Below the pieces are notes generated by a model. That model was not told where the DNA came from. It did not search any database and saw nothing but the letters and a program-made list of their open reading frames with translations. A stretch of DNA of 50,089 bases from Pyrinomonadaceae bacterium (GTDB lineage: Bacteria; Acidobacteriota; Blastocatellia; Pyrinomonadales; Pyrinomonadaceae). A program made the position numbers and the translations under genes. Location of the stretch: positions 1 through 50,089 of the forward strand of contig JAVEDP010000027.1 of assembly GCA_030841085.1 (NCBI GenBank), written 5' to 3'. Positions within the stretch are counted from its first letter, which is position 1. Every line of letters starts with the position of its first letter. Below, piece by piece: positions 48,610-50,089 of this stretch.

Positions 48610-49509
48610 ATGAAATCACGGATTGTCTGGCTTTTGTTGTGCTGCATCTGGGGCTCGACCTGGTTATTCATTAAGGTCGGTTTGAGAGATCTTCCGCCTA
48701 TCAGCTTTGCTGCGATCCGCTTCCTCATCGCGGTTCTGATTCTCGCCGCCATCATAGCCGTCAGAAAACTTACGTTACCCCGCTCGCCAAAAGACTGGTG
48801 GATGCTGGCTGGGACTGGTGTACTTGCTTTTGCTCTAAACTACGGTTTGATTTTCTGGGGCGAGCAATATATCTCTTCCGGACTCGCCGCTTTGCTGCAA
48901 GCAACCATACCCGCGTTTGGGCTGGTCATTGCGCACCTGCATTTGCCGGCCGAACGCATGACTCCGCTGAAACTGGTTGGCGTCATCTTAGGGATTGCCG
49001 GCGTCGGTATTATCTTTTCGAATCAACTGACCTTCGCCGGACCAAAGGCTTTGGCTGGCAGTATAGCTTTGGTGATCAGTTCAATCTGCGTTGCTTACTC
49101 AAATGTATTGGTCAAGGCTTACGCGAAAAACATTGAGCCTACTGTCATAGCCGGCGGCCAAATGTTTTTCGGTTTGATACCGCTGGCGATTATTGGCTTT
49201 GCGATGGAAGGTAATCCCGGAAACTTTCATTGGACTGGAATGGCGATCATTTCATTGTTCTATCTCGCAATTGTCGGTTCCGTGATCGCATTCATCTTGT
49301 ATTACTGGCTGGTGCGCCGAATCGACGTGACCAAGTCGATGCTGATCGCCTTGGTGACGCCAGTGACCGCCGTGATCCTGGGAATGTTAGTCCTGCACGA
49401 AGAAATGAACTGGCGCACGCTGGTTGGCGGTGCTTTAATCATGAGCGGTATCGCTGTGCTGGTGGTTCACCGCAAGAAGAGGGAAGCGGCGTTGGTTCCT
49501 GAAAGTTAA
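48610..49509 (+). CDS. EamA/DMT-family membrane transporter
   Basis: The product has 299 residues from ATG 48610, nine bases after the right end of REPIN copy E; the open frame upstream is repeat-derived. It has ten hydrophobic helices in two EamA repeats, starting IVWLLLCCIWGSTWLFIKVG and AGGQMFFGLIPLAIIGFAME, typical of the drug/metabolite transporter superfamily (inner membrane, export of small molecules). No ribosome-binding site is evident just before the start, apparently because the repeat abuts it. Substrate unknown. Confidence 0.9.
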   Translation: MKSRIVWLLLCCIWGSTWLFIKVGLRDLPPISFAAIRFLIAVLILAAIIAVRKLTLPRSPKDWWMLAGTGVLAFALNYGLIFWGEQYISSGLAALLQATIPAFGLVIAHLHLPAERMTPLKLVGVILGIAGVGIIFSNQLTFAGPKALAGSIALVISSICVAYSNVLVKAYAKNIEPTVIAGGQMFFGLIPLAIIGFAMEGNPGNFHWTGMAIISLFYLAIVGSVIAFILYYWLVRRIDVTKSMLIALVTPVTAVILGMLVLHEEMNWRTLVGGALIMSGIAVLVVHRKKREAALVPES

Positions 49510-49548
49510 CCGTTGCATAGAACCTTACGTCTTTGCCTGCTACGAAAA

Positions 49549-49574
49549 CACAGAAACTGAAGTCTGTGCTACCC
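49549..49574. repeat. REP-like hairpin of the RAYT-1 end family
   Basis: CACAGAAACTGAAGTCTGTG plus CTACCC resembles in reverse the termini of the RAYT element at 21141-22013. It sits just before the small minus-strand gene at 49584-49904. Confidence 0.6.
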
Positions 49575-49583
49575 ATAACAATC

Positions 49584-49904
49584 TCAATGCGATCTGTGCG
49601 GTAGCGTAGGAAATTGCGCGGCCAGGTACGCTTCAATCGCACGTTCGACGAAAGGCGCTTCCAGTTGCGAATAGCATTCGGGAAGTTTTCGCAGCTGCGC
49701 GAGTTGTTCCGGCATTAACCAGAATCCACCGACCTCGATTCCGAAGCGATTGGGAACAGCCAGCTCCAGAGCAGTGCGGTGAACAGCACGCAGATATTTA
49801 GCTGCCTCCTTATCAATCTCAACCACACAATCGCTGAGCGCGAAGCCGAGAAAAATTACTTCCGATTCCGATGAAGCAGTGGCGAGTGCGCGCGCGGGTT
49901 TCAT
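49584..49904 (-). CDS. Hypothetical protein (106 aa)
   Basis: The 106-residue frame from ATG 49904 encodes KPARALATASSESEVIFLGF, then AVPNRFGIEVGGFWLMPEQL and a helical C-terminal part (LEAPFVERAIEAYLAAQF). The composition is that of a real soluble protein, but no family is recognised and no good ribosome-binding site is visible. It is enclosed between two REP-like hairpins. It might be a receptor or antitoxin-like protein, but this is not supported. Confidence 0.45.
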   Translation of the reverse strand: MKPARALATASSESEVIFLGFALSDCVVEIDKEAAKYLRAVHRTALELAVPNRFGIEVGGFWLMPEQLAQLRKLPECYSQLEAPFVERAIEAYLAAQFPTLPHRSH

Positions 49905-49926
49905 TCTTGAAAAACTTTGTCGTTAG

Positions 49927-49974
49927 GTGGCACAGACTTTCAGTCTGTGTATTCATCGAAGCCACAGACTAAAG
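49927..49974. repeat. Hairpin pair of the RAYT-1 end family
   Basis: GTGGCACAGACTTTCAGTCT (from 49927) carries the palindrome CACAGACTTTCAGTCTGTG, and GCCACAGACTAAAG (49961-49974) is the matching inverted arm. The sequence matches the ends of the element at 21141-22013. The remainder to 50089 has no visible gene. Confidence 0.65.
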
Positions 49975-50089
49975 GAAGCTCTGAATAAGTTCGATGAATC
50001 ACCACTCTAGCTATTTTTGCCAGGCGCAGAGCTTCCGGGGTCAGTCGTTTGCGTTTAATGATTCATTTTTGATTTCGTTTCGCTGCCAG

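Overview
The window is about 50 kb of bacterial chromosome with moderately high GC. There are no rRNA or tRNA genes, no phage structural genes and no plasmid functions. The gene content suggests a soil-type Acidobacteriota, perhaps of the Blastocatellia/Pyrinomonadales kind. The pointers are a secreted 1062-residue BNR/sortilin-like beta-propeller protein, several large hybrid histidine kinases, Tat-type secreted enzymes, PEGA-TPR lipoproteins and intergenic regions packed with palindromic repeats. This assignment is an inference from gene style, not from a marker gene.

Layout. 1-9.4 kb: mostly metabolic and secreted enzymes on the plus strand (PfkB kinase, FMN reductase, dienelactone hydrolase on the minus strand, secreted amidohydrolase, a two-gene operon of a Tat-exported class V aminotransferase and a serine beta-lactamase-like hydrolase, and an O-methyltransferase-like enzyme). 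9.6-19.4 kb: a single-domain response regulator, a GAF/coiled-coil protein followed by a TPR-lytic transglycosylase, an orphan ribbon-helix-helix antitoxin whose partner has become the start of a PEGA-TPR lipoprotein, a pilin-like lipoprotein, Tag glycosylase, and a PAS-PAS-GAF hybrid kinase. 19.9-27 kb: 1-Cys peroxiredoxin, DUF3828-like protein, a RAYT transposase unit, quinone reductase, DUF4199-like membrane protein, AmtB, a PIN toxin-antitoxin pair, a frameshifted antitoxin remnant and a probable Mrr-type restriction nuclease. 27.5-31.9 kb: the giant BNR protein and three small AT-rich unknown genes. 31.9-41.5 kb: a four-gene minus-strand signalling operon made of a 1940-residue tandem-HAMP hybrid kinase, CheR, CheB and a second hybrid kinase. 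42-50 kb: succinate-semialdehyde dehydrogenase, a second RAYT inside its own REP pair, a PolX whose polymerase catalytic aspartates are gone, HIT protein, a large structured non-coding RNA, a double VOC protein, an EamA transporter and a small unknown gene.

The most unusual feature is the intergenic space. At least a dozen families of inverted-repeat (REP/REPIN-like or MITE-like) elements occupy almost every gap. Two of them carry RAYT (Y1 HUH) transposases bounded by their own repeats, and at least four empty copies resemble the second unit without the gene. The second main candidate is the strongly folded RNA at about 46.9-47.2 kb. Its many GNRA hairpins, and a short downstream reading frame, suggest a decayed HEARO/IscB omega-RNA-type element; the family name is a hypothesis. 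All calls rest on reading the sequence and on general knowledge of families; no search was run.
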